A stretch of 64,000 nt of DNA, from contig JAGDWI010000003.1 in assembly GCA_023269825.1 (NCBI GenBank), forward strand, positions 248,001 to 312,000, read 5' to 3'. Shown here one piece after another: positions 52,973 to 61,198 of the stretch. The notes under the pieces were generated by a model. It was given only the letters and a program-made list of their open reading frames with translations, made no database searches and had not been told where the DNA came from. The number at the start of each line of letters is the position of its first letter. Positions within the stretch are counted from its first letter, which is position 1. The position numbers and the translations under genes were made by a program. Source of the stretch: Desulfurococcaceae archaeon (lineage in GTDB: Archaea > Thermoproteota > Thermoprotei_A > Sulfolobales > Desulfurococcaceae).

Positions 52973-53218
52973 CTAGGATTGAGCATACACTGCTATGAAT
53001 AAAATTATTACTAATAACAGAATCTCATACCATTGAAGTAATGGTATACCTCCTTTAGCAACTCCGTGCTCATACAGGTGATCTCTCTGAGCATGAACCT
53101 TTTTCTCCCTTAACTTGCTTGGTAGTTCCTCCCCCGTCAACTCAACGACTCTCCTGTCTCCGGGGTAAAGGTATATCTTTGGAACCGCTACTCCCCAACT
53201 TATTTTCCTTCTAATAGG
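52973..53218 (-). pseudogene. Gene fragment: C-terminal end of a membrane-anchored protein
   Basis: The minus-strand frame is open for 81 codons from a TGA to a TAG but has no ATG. It encodes SWGVAVPKIYLYPGDRRVVE, a charged stretch (ELPSKLREKKVHAQRDHLYE) and one hydrophobic helix (YEILLLVIILFIAVYA) at the end. It looks like the tail of a larger surface or membrane protein cut off at its 5' side. An intact small protein starting at an internal TTG is the alternative. No family is recognised. Confidence 0.5.
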
Positions 53219-53444
53219 TCAACGGGACAAAAACAAGGTAGATCACCATGTATGCCCGTTGTAGTAGATGCTTTGAAAGCGAGGGCTCTCCTTGAGGCGT
53301 TGTCTTTAAGTCGATCCGCACTTCCTCGAGCCATTATTGAATTGAGTTGTTCTCAGAGATGTTGATTTAAACCCGGATCTAGAGTGTGAAATGGCCTGGA
53401 CATAAATGCTTAAAAAACCCGTAATCTACTTAAACATAATAGAC

Positions 53445-53544
53445 GCCGCCGTAGTATAGCCCGGTCAAGTATGCGGGCCTCTCGAGCCCCGTTTAAGGGA
53501 GGTGTGGACAGCCCGTGACCCGGGTTCAAATCCCGGCGGCGGCA
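53445..53544 (+). tRNA. tRNA-Glu (CTC) with 25-nt intron
   Basis: Acceptor GCCGCCG/CGGCGGC, anticodon stem CGGGC/GCCCG, T arm CCGGG-TTCAAAT-CCCGG, discriminator A. The loop CTCTCG is followed by an intron at about 53485-53509 and then A38, the canonical 37/38 site; the intron GGGAGG can pair with the anticodon region. Its 5' half is duplicated at 49488. Confidence 0.94.
53446..53472 (+). repeat. Right copy of the 27-bp direct repeat, inside tRNA-Glu
   Basis: Exact match to 49488-49514. If the island entered by recombination at the 5' half of tRNA-Glu, this copy rebuilt the gene and the left copy is the displaced original. Confidence 0.8.
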
Positions 53545-53584
53545 TAATTTCATCTTTTAAAGTCACTTACTTGCAGACGAGTAG

Positions 53585-53638
53585 GCGCTATCTCTGCTCC
53601 CTACTGGGATAAGTTTGCGTGGCGCTTGGAGATAGTGC
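53585..53638. other. Long hairpin downstream of tRNA-Glu
   Basis: GCGCTATCTC (53585-53594) pairs with GAGATAGTGC (53629-53638), ten pairs with one G-U, around a 34-nt loop that can form CCC-TACT-GGG. It lies between tRNA-Glu and dcd. It is a candidate small RNA or a processing/termination structure; no ACA or C/D boxes were found. Confidence 0.35.
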
Positions 53639-53673
53639 TTAAGCTGCTTAGAGGATAAAAATCTAGTGTTACT

Positions 53674-54210
53674 TTAATTGTTTTGATCTGGTTTAGGGGG
53701 TGTTACGTTAATTTGGCCTTGATATTTTCCTTGATATGGTTTAAACACCGGACTACTAGTTCTTAGAAACACAACGTGTAAGAACCTTTGCTCTGGATAG
53801 ACTCTAACAGGGTGGGGGCCGCCTATTAGTTCTATTGTAATGTTTCCTTTGAAACCGGAATCTATTATGGTTGGTGGAATGTATATACCTGCTCTAGCGA
53901 AACTACTTCTAAGGTTCACTAATCCCGCGAGATCGTGTGGGAGTTCAACCCATTCAAGAGTTGTAGTCAATACGTGCTCATATGGGTTTATTATGAACCC
54001 TTTTTCTTCAGTTACATCTAAGCATTCTAGTACTTCAGGTACGTTCATGTACTTAGTGTCTATGATAGTGTTTCCTCCTTTGAATCGACAGAACCTATAC
54101 CCGAAGCGTAAGTCGACTCCGTTTTCTCTCACGGTATCATCGAAGAGCGGGTTAATGATTAGTAGCTTCTTCTCTAAGTATACTTTTATATCCCAGTCGC
54201 TGAGAATCAC
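53674..54210 (-). CDS. dcd: dCTP deaminase
   Basis: A 178-residue trimeric deaminase: the MILSDWDIKVYLE start, NGVDLRFGYRF, LRSSFARAGIYIPPTIIDSGFKGNITIELIG with the catalytic Glu in TIELIG (fragments), and a late PYQGKYQGQ. It makes dUTP for thymidylate synthesis. Length and motif order are normal. It is probably in one minus-strand group with nrdG and nrdD, so the whole segment serves dNTP supply. Confidence 0.95.
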   Translation of the reverse strand: MILSDWDIKVYLEKKLLIINPLFDDTVRENGVDLRFGYRFCRFKGGNTIIDTKYMNVPEVLECLDVTEEKGFIINPYEHVLTTTLEWVELPHDLAGLVNLRSSFARAGIYIPPTIIDSGFKGNITIELIGGPHPVRVYPEQRFLHVVFLRTSSPVFKPYQGKYQGQINVTPPKPDQNN

Positions 54211-54267
54211 GATGCTACACCTTGATTAAAATACTATGTTTTCGTGTTTTAAGCAGTAATACTGTGT

Positions 54268-55032
54268 TCAAGATTTTTGGAAACCCGGTATGGATTTAAC
54301 GACTATTCTCGAAAAACCTTTAGATCTAAGCAAGTCCACTATGTTATTTAATACTTCTTCCTGGGCACCACAGTTCTCTCTACACCAATCAGGATTACGT
54401 GGATTTGTTAATGGTTCACCTAAAAGCGGGTTTAATAATATCGTTGTAGTTGAAGTATTCAAATTACTTAATACTTCGTCGAGGTGCACGCTAAAAACAG
54501 CGACTGTGAGTTTTTTGTGTAAGGGTACTCTTAACTCTAAGGGTATGTCATGGTCTTTTATGATCTTGAGGGATTCGAGGAAGTTCCTCCACAAGATTAA
54601 AGTAGCTTCCCTACTTAACCCAAATAACTCTATTGGCGGTATCTTTAAATCCGTGGCAACGTGATCCACAAGGTTTTTCTCAACTAGGTATTTTAGTTGC
54701 TTGGGTAGAGTTAAATTGGAGTTTAAACTACGCTTTATACTTAACTCGCCGGTTTCCATGAAAAGATCACTTATTTCAATGAACTGAATTAATGGCTCTC
54801 CCCCTGTTACATGCAAGTAGTCGATGAGGATCCTGCTCGCTTCTAGTTCCTCAATTATTTTCTCAACCTCTACATGCTTACATATCGATGTATCACCGTT
54901 CGCTATTCTCCAGTTATGGCAAAATGGGCATTTCAGGTTACATAAGCATGTCCATAATGTGAAAGAAGGGTGACCTAGAACATCTATTAGTGAAACGTTC
55001 TTCCATCCCGCTACTAGCAATTTTTTACTCAA
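54268..55032 (-). CDS. nrdG: Radical SAM activating enzyme, probable NrdG
   Basis: A 254-residue radical SAM protein. CLCNLKCPFCHNW carries the CxxxCxxC cluster motif, LHVTGGEPL is the SAM-binding GGE motif, and LKIPPIELFG-type strands follow. Its position 45 nt after nrdD on the same strand identifies it as the glycyl-radical activase of the anaerobic ribonucleotide reductase. Cys in WCRENCG near the end may be extra ligands. Confidence 0.85.
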   Translation of the reverse strand: MSKKLLVAGWKNVSLIDVLGHPSFTLWTCLCNLKCPFCHNWRIANGDTSICKHVEVEKIIEELEASRILIDYLHVTGGEPLIQFIEISDLFMETGELSIKRSLNSNLTLPKQLKYLVEKNLVDHVATDLKIPPIELFGLSREATLILWRNFLESLKIIKDHDIPLELRVPLHKKLTVAVFSVHLDEVLSNLNTSTTTILLNPLLGEPLTNPRNPDWCRENCGAQEEVLNNIVDLLRSKGFSRIVVKSIPGFQKS

Positions 55033-55077
55033 TCTTCATCACTATTGTAGATTGGAAAGTAGAGAGTAAGTGTTACT

Positions 55078-56961
55078 TTAAAAAGTGTAGTGTCTCCTCG
55101 TCCAAAACTCTTTTCTTCTCTGCGGGTTCCAGTTTCTTAGTGGCCGGTAATAACCTATTATCCTACTCCACACGTCGACGTTTTCGCTTCCGCAAGATGG
55201 GCACTTCATATATATCCCTGTAAAGGTTTTTTCGCAGACATTGCAGTGAGTTATTGCTGGAGTATAACTCCAGTACACTAGATCTGTTTGCGAAAGCTTA
55301 TTCGTTAGAGATGCGAGTGCATCAGGCTCTGCTTCCTCACCTAGAAATATGTGCATCATTACTCCGCCTGTGAAGTATCTTTGCACCCTTTGTTCAACTT
55401 CTATTCTATCCGGTAATTCCATGGGTGCATAATATGGTGCTATGCTCGTTGAGTAAACGGGGTTCTCTGGATCAGGTAGGAACTCCCTCAATGTGGGGTC
55501 TCGCTTCAAGTCAAACATTGCAAGTTTCGGTGATGCTGATTCACCAGGTACCTCCTCCACGTTCCACGGCACACCTTCTTCAGTCATCCATTTACGCGCA
55601 TGGTTTGTAGCGAACTCCACGATTTTCCTCATTAGTTCAGCTGCTCTAAACCAGTCTCTCCTCGACCCATCTAACCATAGCTTCGGTTCACCCATTAAAA
55701 TAGCGGCTGCTTCAGGTAATCCTATTAACCCAATGGTGTTAAAGTGCGTGCTCGGGAACTCAGGCATGTATTCAATTATCATCGCGTAGAAGTTAGGGTA
55801 GTTCTTCATTATATCTATGTACCTGTTCCTAAACCAGTCAACTCCTTCTTTAACTAGTTTCAATGCTTCCTCGTATTTCTCCCAGAAAATACTCTCATCT
55901 TTCCTAGATTCAAGAGCTAGTCTAGGCAAGTTTACGTCCACGATGTTCACGGAGCCCGTTATATCGGGCATCGCCCATAAACCACCGAATCTCTGTCTTT
56001 CCATGGTTTTCCAGTAGTCCTCTTTCAGCTCTTCAACATCTTTTCTAAGAGCACTAAGCGAGAACTTACTGTTACGGTATGCATTAACCAATTCGTCTCT
56101 CTGAATAGTTAGCCTGCAACACATTGCGAAAGTTGCATCTGGGTCAACTAGTCTCGTGTTTAACCAGTAGAAACTTCCACGTTTTGAGGCCGTTTTATAC
56201 ACGGCTTCATGTATTTCAGGGTCTTCCCAGAGCCACTTAGCTGTAGTCATTAGTGTGGGTATCGGGAACGTGAATGGTTGTCCTACGGAGTCTCCTTCAT
56301 AGTAGAGTTCTATTAGGGCTTTAAAGAATATTTTGGCTTCATCCTCGTAGACGCCTAAGGGGCCGGCGTCTTCTCCGCCGTGAACAGCTCTATCTCCCTC
56401 AATCATTTTTCTCGAGGCATTCATCGTTATCGTGAAGTTCGTGAATGGTGTTTGTAACCCTATTCTAGTAGGGTAATTTAAGTTGTATAGTAGTCTCTGT
56501 ATTTGCTGCTTAACTTGTTTATATGTTGGTTTATCATGCCTTATGAAGGGCCCCGCATACCATTCCACGCTGGAGAGTGCTTGTGCACCCGTGAAGTAGT
56601 GCTGCATTGTTATCAGGAAGTTGGCTATGTGATCAACAAACGTGTCAAAGTGCCTTGCTGGTCTTGAAACAATAGTTATTGTTCTAAGACCCTTCCTCAG
56701 TAACCTTGAAATACTGTGACCAGTACAGTAAGGTATGTAAACGCTGTGAGGTAGTTTATGAACGTATATTATTCCATCTAGGTGTGCTCTCAGAATACGG
56801 TTAGGCAAGAGATTCGGTGCATCTTTCTCCATGTATTTATCGAGCAACCACGCGAAGAAACTACTTGGTCCTTGATACCTGTTAGCATTCTCATTTACAT
56901 CGAGCCTGTTCCAGTTAGCATATTCCTTTAAGGGATCTCGTGGGTGAATGGTTTCCTCCAA
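55078..56961 (-). CDS. nrdD: Anaerobic ribonucleoside-triphosphate reductase
   Basis: Reduces NTPs to dNTPs using a glycyl radical. The C terminus shows a four-Cys zinc site (CNVC, CPSC) followed by RIIGYYRPLRNWN with the radical Gly near residue 603. Core motifs IPYCTGHS, QTPFTNFTITMNAS and GSFYWLNTRL support NrdD. The family's N-terminal ATP-cone is missing: the protein starts directly in the catalytic domain, at 627 residues. Strict anaerobic growth is implied. It is followed by nrdG and dcd. Confidence 0.93.
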   Translation of the reverse strand: MEETIHPRDPLKEYANWNRLDVNENANRYQGPSSFFAWLLDKYMEKDAPNLLPNRILRAHLDGIIYVHKLPHSVYIPYCTGHSISRLLRKGLRTITIVSRPARHFDTFVDHIANFLITMQHYFTGAQALSSVEWYAGPFIRHDKPTYKQVKQQIQRLLYNLNYPTRIGLQTPFTNFTITMNASRKMIEGDRAVHGGEDAGPLGVYEDEAKIFFKALIELYYEGDSVGQPFTFPIPTLMTTAKWLWEDPEIHEAVYKTASKRGSFYWLNTRLVDPDATFAMCCRLTIQRDELVNAYRNSKFSLSALRKDVEELKEDYWKTMERQRFGGLWAMPDITGSVNIVDVNLPRLALESRKDESIFWEKYEEALKLVKEGVDWFRNRYIDIMKNYPNFYAMIIEYMPEFPSTHFNTIGLIGLPEAAAILMGEPKLWLDGSRRDWFRAAELMRKIVEFATNHARKWMTEEGVPWNVEEVPGESASPKLAMFDLKRDPTLREFLPDPENPVYSTSIAPYYAPMELPDRIEVEQRVQRYFTGGVMMHIFLGEEAEPDALASLTNKLSQTDLVYWSYTPAITHCNVCEKTFTGIYMKCPSCGSENVDVWSRIIGYYRPLRNWNPQRRKEFWTRRHYTF

Positions 56962-57068
56962 TATGAAAACCTCTTTTCAATATCACTATCTTACATGGTA
57001 TATATTTAAAGCTGTTTGAAACGTTTAATTAAAAGTTCAAGTAGTTTAACAATTGAACCTCGCTTGGA

Positions 57069-57761
57069 TCATAGTTCTAGGATACGTAGTAATTTCTCCG
57101 CAGAAGCCAAAACTCTTGAAACAACTATGTGAGTAGTTAAAGGTTCACCGTAAATTGAGTAGCAGTAGTTAGCGTGCTTCAATGTTTCATCTTCGAAGTC
57201 TCCATGTGGAAACGCACCTATACCTATCGCTAAATTCTCTTTCAGAGCTTTTTCAACTACAGTGTTCAATGACCTATATTCGCATTTTTCGCTCAGAATA
57301 ATTAATCCACTTGCACGTGTTTCTTTGAGTAAATCCATCAACTTAATTGTCTTAATATACATTAATGGCTCTTTTCCCCCTGGGGGGACTCTGCTTAGTT
57401 TAAACAACTGCTCCATGAGGCCAATGAACCTATTATAGTTCTTAGGTATACGAGTGATTGGATCGATGAATATTGCGTGGCCCTCAATAGTATACACGTA
57501 TACCTCGAGCATCCCTTCTCTACATAAGGGGCTCTCGAGTGCTTCAAGTAAAGCAATGTGAACAATATCGGGTCTGCCTCGCTTCTCAGCCCTGGGTAAC
57601 TTCTTCATTGCGTGGTAATGTATACTTGAGTCAAGTATTATTTCCGCGGGTTTTTTACGGCGTTTAATCGCTGATTTCACAACAGCTGGATGGTTTACAA
57701 TAGCTGGAGGAATAGTCTCCAGCGCTGCTTCCAGCAGTAATAACTTCAATTTCTCACTCAT
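57069..57761 (-). CDS. nep1: Nep1/Emg1 rRNA pseudouridine N1-methyltransferase
   Basis: A SPOUT methyltransferase that modifies a pseudouridine in 16S rRNA helix 35 during small-subunit assembly. LKLLLLEAALETIPP, EIILDSSIHYHAMKKLP, KRGRPDIVHIALLEALESPLC and IGIGAFPHGDF are the family blocks, and the basic RRKK patch binds RNA. GAGGTG 5 nt upstream selects the ATG at 57761; the frame is open to 57788. It is divergent from the rnp4 cluster. Confidence 0.92.
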   Translation of the reverse strand: MSEKLKLLLLEAALETIPPAIVNHPAVVKSAIKRRKKPAEIILDSSIHYHAMKKLPRAEKRGRPDIVHIALLEALESPLCREGMLEVYVYTIEGHAIFIDPITRIPKNYNRFIGLMEQLFKLSRVPPGGKEPLMYIKTIKLMDLLKETRASGLIILSEKCEYRSLNTVVEKALKENLAIGIGAFPHGDFEDETLKHANYCYSIYGEPLTTHIVVSRVLASAEKLLRILEL

Positions 57762-57825
57762 GAAAACACCTCGCACGTAATCAACCAACTCTGTATTTAT
57801 CCCATGGCAACGATATTAATGCATT

Positions 57826-58191
57826 GTGAGAAAAACCATGAAAAAACGAGAGACATTAATGAGAAATATTGCACACGAGAGAATAATACTACTGCTCAAT
57901 ATGGCTTTCGAGAGAGCGCGAAAAGGCGATTTTGACTTAGCTAGAAGATACGTTGAAATAGCTTTAAGAATAGCTGGTAAAGCTAAAATTAAAATTCCAG
58001 TAAAATATAAAAGAAACTATTGCAGAAAATGCCTTATACCTCTAATACCTGGCTTAACGCTCAGGATCCGTATTCACAGCGAGGGTAAAGGTTCAAGAGT
58101 TGTATACAGGTGTCTTCTTTGCGGGTGGACGAGGAGATTTATGATAAAAACATCGAGGAAAAAATCAAGGAGAGAGCTGCGGGGAAAATAG
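57826..58191 (+). CDS. rnp4: RNase P protein component 4 (Rpp21/Rpr2)
   Basis: A 121-residue basic protein. The N-terminal helix pair (ERIILLLNMAFERARKGDFDLARRYVEIA, part: AFERARKGDFDLARRYVE) precedes a zinc ribbon with CRKC and CLLC. This is the archaeal Rpp21 order. It helps RNase P RNA process tRNA 5' ends. The 3' end overlaps the YhbY-like gene. Confidence 0.92.
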   Translation: MRKTMKKRETLMRNIAHERIILLLNMAFERARKGDFDLARRYVEIALRIAGKAKIKIPVKYKRNYCRKCLIPLIPGLTLRIRIHSEGKGSRVVYRCLLCGWTRRFMIKTSRKKSRRELRGK

Positions 58192-58409
58192 ATGTTCAAC
58201 TAGGTAAAAACGGTATTACTGAAGGTTTCATCAATGAGCTTAAAACGAGGCTCAAGAAACACGGCGTTGTAAAAATAAGGGTTTTAAAATCTTTTAGAAA
58301 AACCTATACTGATGACGTTGATTCATTAGCAAACACTCTAGCTGAGAAGACAGAGTCGAGAGTTTACGAAATTAGGGGGTTTACAATCATACTTATAAAG
58401 GAAAAATAA
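58110..58409 (+). CDS. YhbY/CRM-domain RNA-binding protein
   Basis: A protein of up to 99 residues with the CRM fold: KIDVQLGKNGITEGFINELKTRLKKHGVVKIRVL includes the LGKNGIT GxxG-like loop, and it ends YEIRGFTIILIK. Such proteins bind the large-subunit rRNA or pre-ribosomes. Start codons GTG at 58110 or 58125 both overlap rnp4, so coupled translation is likely. Confidence 0.85.
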   Translation: MSSLRVDEEIYDKNIEEKIKERAAGKIDVQLGKNGITEGFINELKTRLKKHGVVKIRVLKSFRKTYTDDVDSLANTLAEKTESRVYEIRGFTIILIKEK

Positions 58410-58448
58410 ACTAAAATGTCTAGGTATACTGAGTATTGGTGTTAAGTA

Positions 58449-58955
58449 ATGGTTACTGCACTAGAAGTACCTGCAAACATGCTAATTGAAAAATTAGCAG
58501 TGTACATTAAGGAGAATATACCGGAAGTGAAGCCACCATACTGGGCTAGGTTTGCTAAAACTGGGTGTTTCAAAGAGAAGCCTCCGCAGAACCCTGATTG
58601 GTGGTATTATAGAGTAGCAAGTATTCTGAGGAAACTGTACAAAGCCAGTAAACCAGTAGGGTTAAGTGAGCTTAGGAGAGAATACGGCGGTAGAAAACGC
58701 CGTGGAACTAGGCCTGAAAGAGCTTACTGGGCACCTGGTAATGCTATTAGGAAAATACTTCAACAGCTGGAGCAAGCACAATTAGTTAGAAAAACTAGAG
58801 GAGGAAGAACGCTGACTCCGCAAGGTAAAGCATTACTCGATCGAATAGCCATAGAGGTAGTCTTAGAACTAGCTAAAGAAAAACCGGAAATAGCTAAGTA
58901 CCTCCCATTATCTCTAAGGCTTAAAATATCTCCAGAGCAGAGTGGTGGTTCATGA
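58449..58955 (+). CDS. rps19e: Ribosomal protein S19e
   Basis: A 168-residue winged-helix ribosomal protein: [38 protein letters not shown], the [32 protein letters not shown] core (fragment [14 protein letters not shown]) and [10 protein letters not shown]. The length is slightly over the usual 150. Its 3' end overlaps the PDCD5 gene (ATGA). Confidence 0.96.
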   Translation: MVTALEVPANMLIEKLAVYIKENIPEVKPPYWARFAKTGCFKEKPPQNPDWWYYRVASILRKLYKASKPVGLSELRREYGGRKRRGTRPERAYWAPGNAIRKILQQLEQAQLVRKTRGGRTLTPQGKALLDRIAIEVVLELAKEKPEIAKYLPLSLRLKISPEQSGGS

Positions 58956-59287
58956 GCGACGAGTACACAGAGTACGACGAAGAACTCGAAGCAATTAGAA
59001 TGCGTAAATTAGCTGAATTAAAGAAGAAGATGGAGGAAGAGAAAGAGAGAAGGGCTCGTATTGAAGCTGTATTAAGACAGATCTTGACTCCAGAAGCACG
59101 AGAGAGATTAAATAATCTTCGCCTCGTAAAACCCGAGTTAGCTGCAGCACTCGAAGAACAATTAATTCTACTCGCCCAAAGCAGGCGTGTACCCATACCT
59201 ATAACAGATGATTTTTTAAAGAAATTACTATCAGAACTATATGAGCAAACTCGTAAAGAAACAAAAATCACGTTTAAGAGAAAATAG
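58952..59287 (+). CDS. PDCD5-family DNA-binding protein
   Basis: A 111-residue helical protein: an acidic N terminus ([19 protein letters not shown]), a long charged helix, [22 protein letters not shown] and a C-terminal basic ITFKRK. The family has a three-helix core that binds nucleic acid in archaea. It has a fixed place between S19e and L39e in crenarchaeal genomes. Confidence 0.92.
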   Translation: MSDEYTEYDEELEAIRMRKLAELKKKMEEEKERRARIEAVLRQILTPEARERLNNLRLVKPELAAALEEQLILLAQSRRVPIPITDDFLKKLLSELYEQTRKETKITFKRK

Positions 59288-59296
59288 GTGGTAAAT

Positions 59297-59455
59297 ATGG
59301 CTAGAGCTAAACATGTTGCTCGTAAATTAAGGCTTGCAGCAGCTCATAACAGCAATAAACCCGTCCCAGTATGGGTTACGATGAAAACAAGACTTAAAGT
59401 CAGAAGAACATTTAGGTTAAGACACTGGAGAAGAACAAAACTCAAGAACATATAG
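59297..59455 (+). CDS. rpl39e: Ribosomal protein L39e
   Basis: A 52-residue, very basic protein read directly from the DNA: the MARAKHVARKLRLAAAHN start, then VPVWVTMKTRLKVRR and RHWRRTKLKNI at the end. This is the L39e pattern, which lines the ribosomal exit tunnel. GGTGG precedes the ATG. It is the first of a tight run of translation genes. Confidence 0.96.
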   Translation: MARAKHVARKLRLAAAHNSNKPVPVWVTMKTRLKVRRTFRLRHWRRTKLKNI

Positions 59456-59465
59456 AGGTGATCAT

Positions 59466-59759
59466 ATGAGTGAGCGCCGCGGAGTAGATGTAGCTCTACA
59501 TGTCATTCCCCTTAAAAGACTTTATTTTGGGCGAAGAGCAAACCGAGCTGACCGAGCTATTAGACTTGTAAAGAGTTATATTGCGAGACATTATAAAGAA
59601 GCCGAGAAAATCGTAATTGAGCCAGCTGTCAACGTTTACCTATGGTCGAGAGGAAGAGAGAAACCGCCTCGAAGAGTTATCGTTGAAGTTAAATTTGATA
59701 AAGAATCTAGAATCGCTAAAGTTCTACTAGTGAGACGCAGCAAGTACGAGCGCAAGTAG
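59466..59759 (+). CDS. rpl31e: Ribosomal protein L31e
   Basis: A 97-residue basic protein: HVIPLKRLYFGRRANRADRAI, VKSYIARHYK, EPAVNVYLWSRGREKPPRRV and a VEVKFDKES tail, as in archaeal L31e. GAGGTG lies 7 nt upstream of the ATG. It surrounds the tunnel exit. It is 10 nt after L39e. Confidence 0.96.
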   Translation: MSERRGVDVALHVIPLKRLYFGRRANRADRAIRLVKSYIARHYKEAEKIVIEPAVNVYLWSRGREKPPRRVIVEVKFDKESRIAKVLLVRRSKYERK

Positions 59760-59776
59760 GTAACGAGGTGTTTTCA

Positions 59777-60475
59777 TTGGTTGAAATAACCAAGATGAGT
59801 TTTTTCGGTAATCCAAATATTGGAATATATGCTTATGCAAACGATAAATTACTAGTGGTTCCACCTGGAATAGGTAGAGACGATGTAGATGAAATGAACA
59901 GTGTTCTGAAAGCAACACATATCGAGGTAAAGATTGCTGGAACGATTTTAAATGGTGTTTTTATAGCAGGCAATAATAATGCCATAATATTACCTCATAT
60001 AATTTTCGAAGAAGAATTAGAACACATAAAAAGAACAATTAGAGAACAAAATTTAGATGTTGAAGTAGTGGTTTCAGAGAGTAAGTATACTGCTCTAGGA
60101 AATCTAATTCTATGTAATAGCTATGGATGCATCGTAAGCCCGCTCCTCGAAGAAAACGAAGTTAGAAGGTTAGAAGACTTTCTAGGAGTAGAAGTAATTA
60201 AAGCCCGCTTAGTTAACTTAGATGTCCCGGGAAGCGTTGCAGCAATTAATGATCAAGGCGGCGTAATTCACCCTGATGCAAGTGAAGATGACCTAAAAAT
60301 AATAAGAGACATTATGAAAGTTACAGTTGAACACTCCACGGTGAATGGAGGAATGCCTTACGTTAAAAGCGGCTTATTAGCAAATAATAAAGGAGTGGTT
60401 GTTGGTGGAAATACTACGGGTCCAGAAGTGCTTAGAATAAAAGCAGGGTTTGAGAGAGGTGGAAACCATGAGTAG
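59777..60475 (+). CDS. eif6: Translation initiation factor aIF6
   Basis: An anti-association factor on the large ribosomal subunit. It is a pentein fold of five repeats: FFGNPNIGIYAYANDKLLVVPPG, GVFIAGNNNAIILP, LGNLILCNSYGCIVSP, VAAINDQGGVIHPDAS and GLLANNKGVVVGGNTTGPE, each with the GN/NxxG turn. GAGGTG 7 nt before the TTG at 59777 sets the start (MVEITKMSFFGN...); a GTG at 59768 is also open. Confidence 0.95.
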   Translation: MVEITKMSFFGNPNIGIYAYANDKLLVVPPGIGRDDVDEMNSVLKATHIEVKIAGTILNGVFIAGNNNAIILPHIIFEEELEHIKRTIREQNLDVEVVVSESKYTALGNLILCNSYGCIVSPLLEENEVRRLEDFLGVEVIKARLVNLDVPGSVAAINDQGGVIHPDASEDDLKIIRDIMKVTVEHSTVNGGMPYVKSGLLANNKGVVVGGNTTGPEVLRIKAGFERGGNHE

Positions 60476-60731
60476 TGAGGTAAAAATATATAGAGTAACC
60501 GGGTACATGTTAATAAGCCACGATCGACTCCCCACCTGGCAGAAGTTTACGCAAGAAGTAACTGCACTAAACGAGAAGGATGCACTAGAAAAAGTTTACT
60601 CTCTTCTAGGTAGTAGACATAAATTAAAGAGATACCATATTAGGGTAACTAAAGTTCAAACAATTATGCCCGAGGAGGTAACTAAACCCGAGGTTCATGG
60701 ATTACTAAAAGCGAAGAGGCTTGTTAAATAA
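60468..60731 (+). CDS. rpl18a: Ribosomal protein L18Ae (LX)
   Basis: An 87-residue protein: KIYRVTGYMLISHDRLPTWQKFTQEV, YSLLGSRHKLKRYHIRV and ITKVQTIMPEEV-like strand order match archaeal LX/L18a. GGTGG 5 nt before the ATG at 60468 picks this start over 60450. It overlaps the aIF6 end by 8 nt and the prefoldin start by 1 nt. Confidence 0.93.
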   Translation: MSSEVKIYRVTGYMLISHDRLPTWQKFTQEVTALNEKDALEKVYSLLGSRHKLKRYHIRVTKVQTIMPEEVTKPEVHGLLKAKRLVK

Positions 60732-61195
60732 TGAGCGATACCTCCACTAGAGAGCAGAGGAGAGTCGTGAGCTTAGATGAGCTATTGACTCGAGTAAATG
60801 AGCTCAGAGAACGCATAGAGATACTTGATACTACATTAAACACTTATCTGAGTCACTATAGAGAACTCCAGTTAGCCGTAGAAACAATAAAGAATCTATC
60901 AGAGAAATCAGTTGAAGGATACGTGATCCTCGATAGATTATCGAGCTTGATGATCCCAGCGAATATCAGCGAGAACTGGTATAACAATATCCTAGTAAAC
61001 TTAGGACTAGGTTACTACGTTAAATTAAACAAAGACAAAGCAGTGGAGATCCTAACAAAGAGAATACAAGAATTGGAGAAAACAATTAACAGTGTTCAAG
61101 CCCAACGTAGAACCCTAACAGAAGAGTATGCCGGGTTACAGAGAGTGCTAAGTCAAGTTATTGAATCACAGCAAGCACGTCAACAAAGTGGATAA
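60731..61195 (+). CDS. pfdA: Prefoldin alpha subunit
   Basis: A 154-residue protein with two long coiled-coil helices (LLTRVNELRERIEILDTTLN, KRIQELEKTINSVQAQRRTL) flanking a beta hairpin region with SSLMIPANIS and VNLGLGYYVKL. This is the alpha-class prefoldin layout. It captures unfolded chains for the thermosome. It lies immediately before ftsY. Confidence 0.93.
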   Translation: MSDTSTREQRRVVSLDELLTRVNELRERIEILDTTLNTYLSHYRELQLAVETIKNLSEKSVEGYVILDRLSSLMIPANISENWYNNILVNLGLGYYVKLNKDKAVEILTKRIQELEKTINSVQAQRRTLTEEYAGLQRVLSQVIESQQARQQSG

Positions 61196-61198
61196 AAA

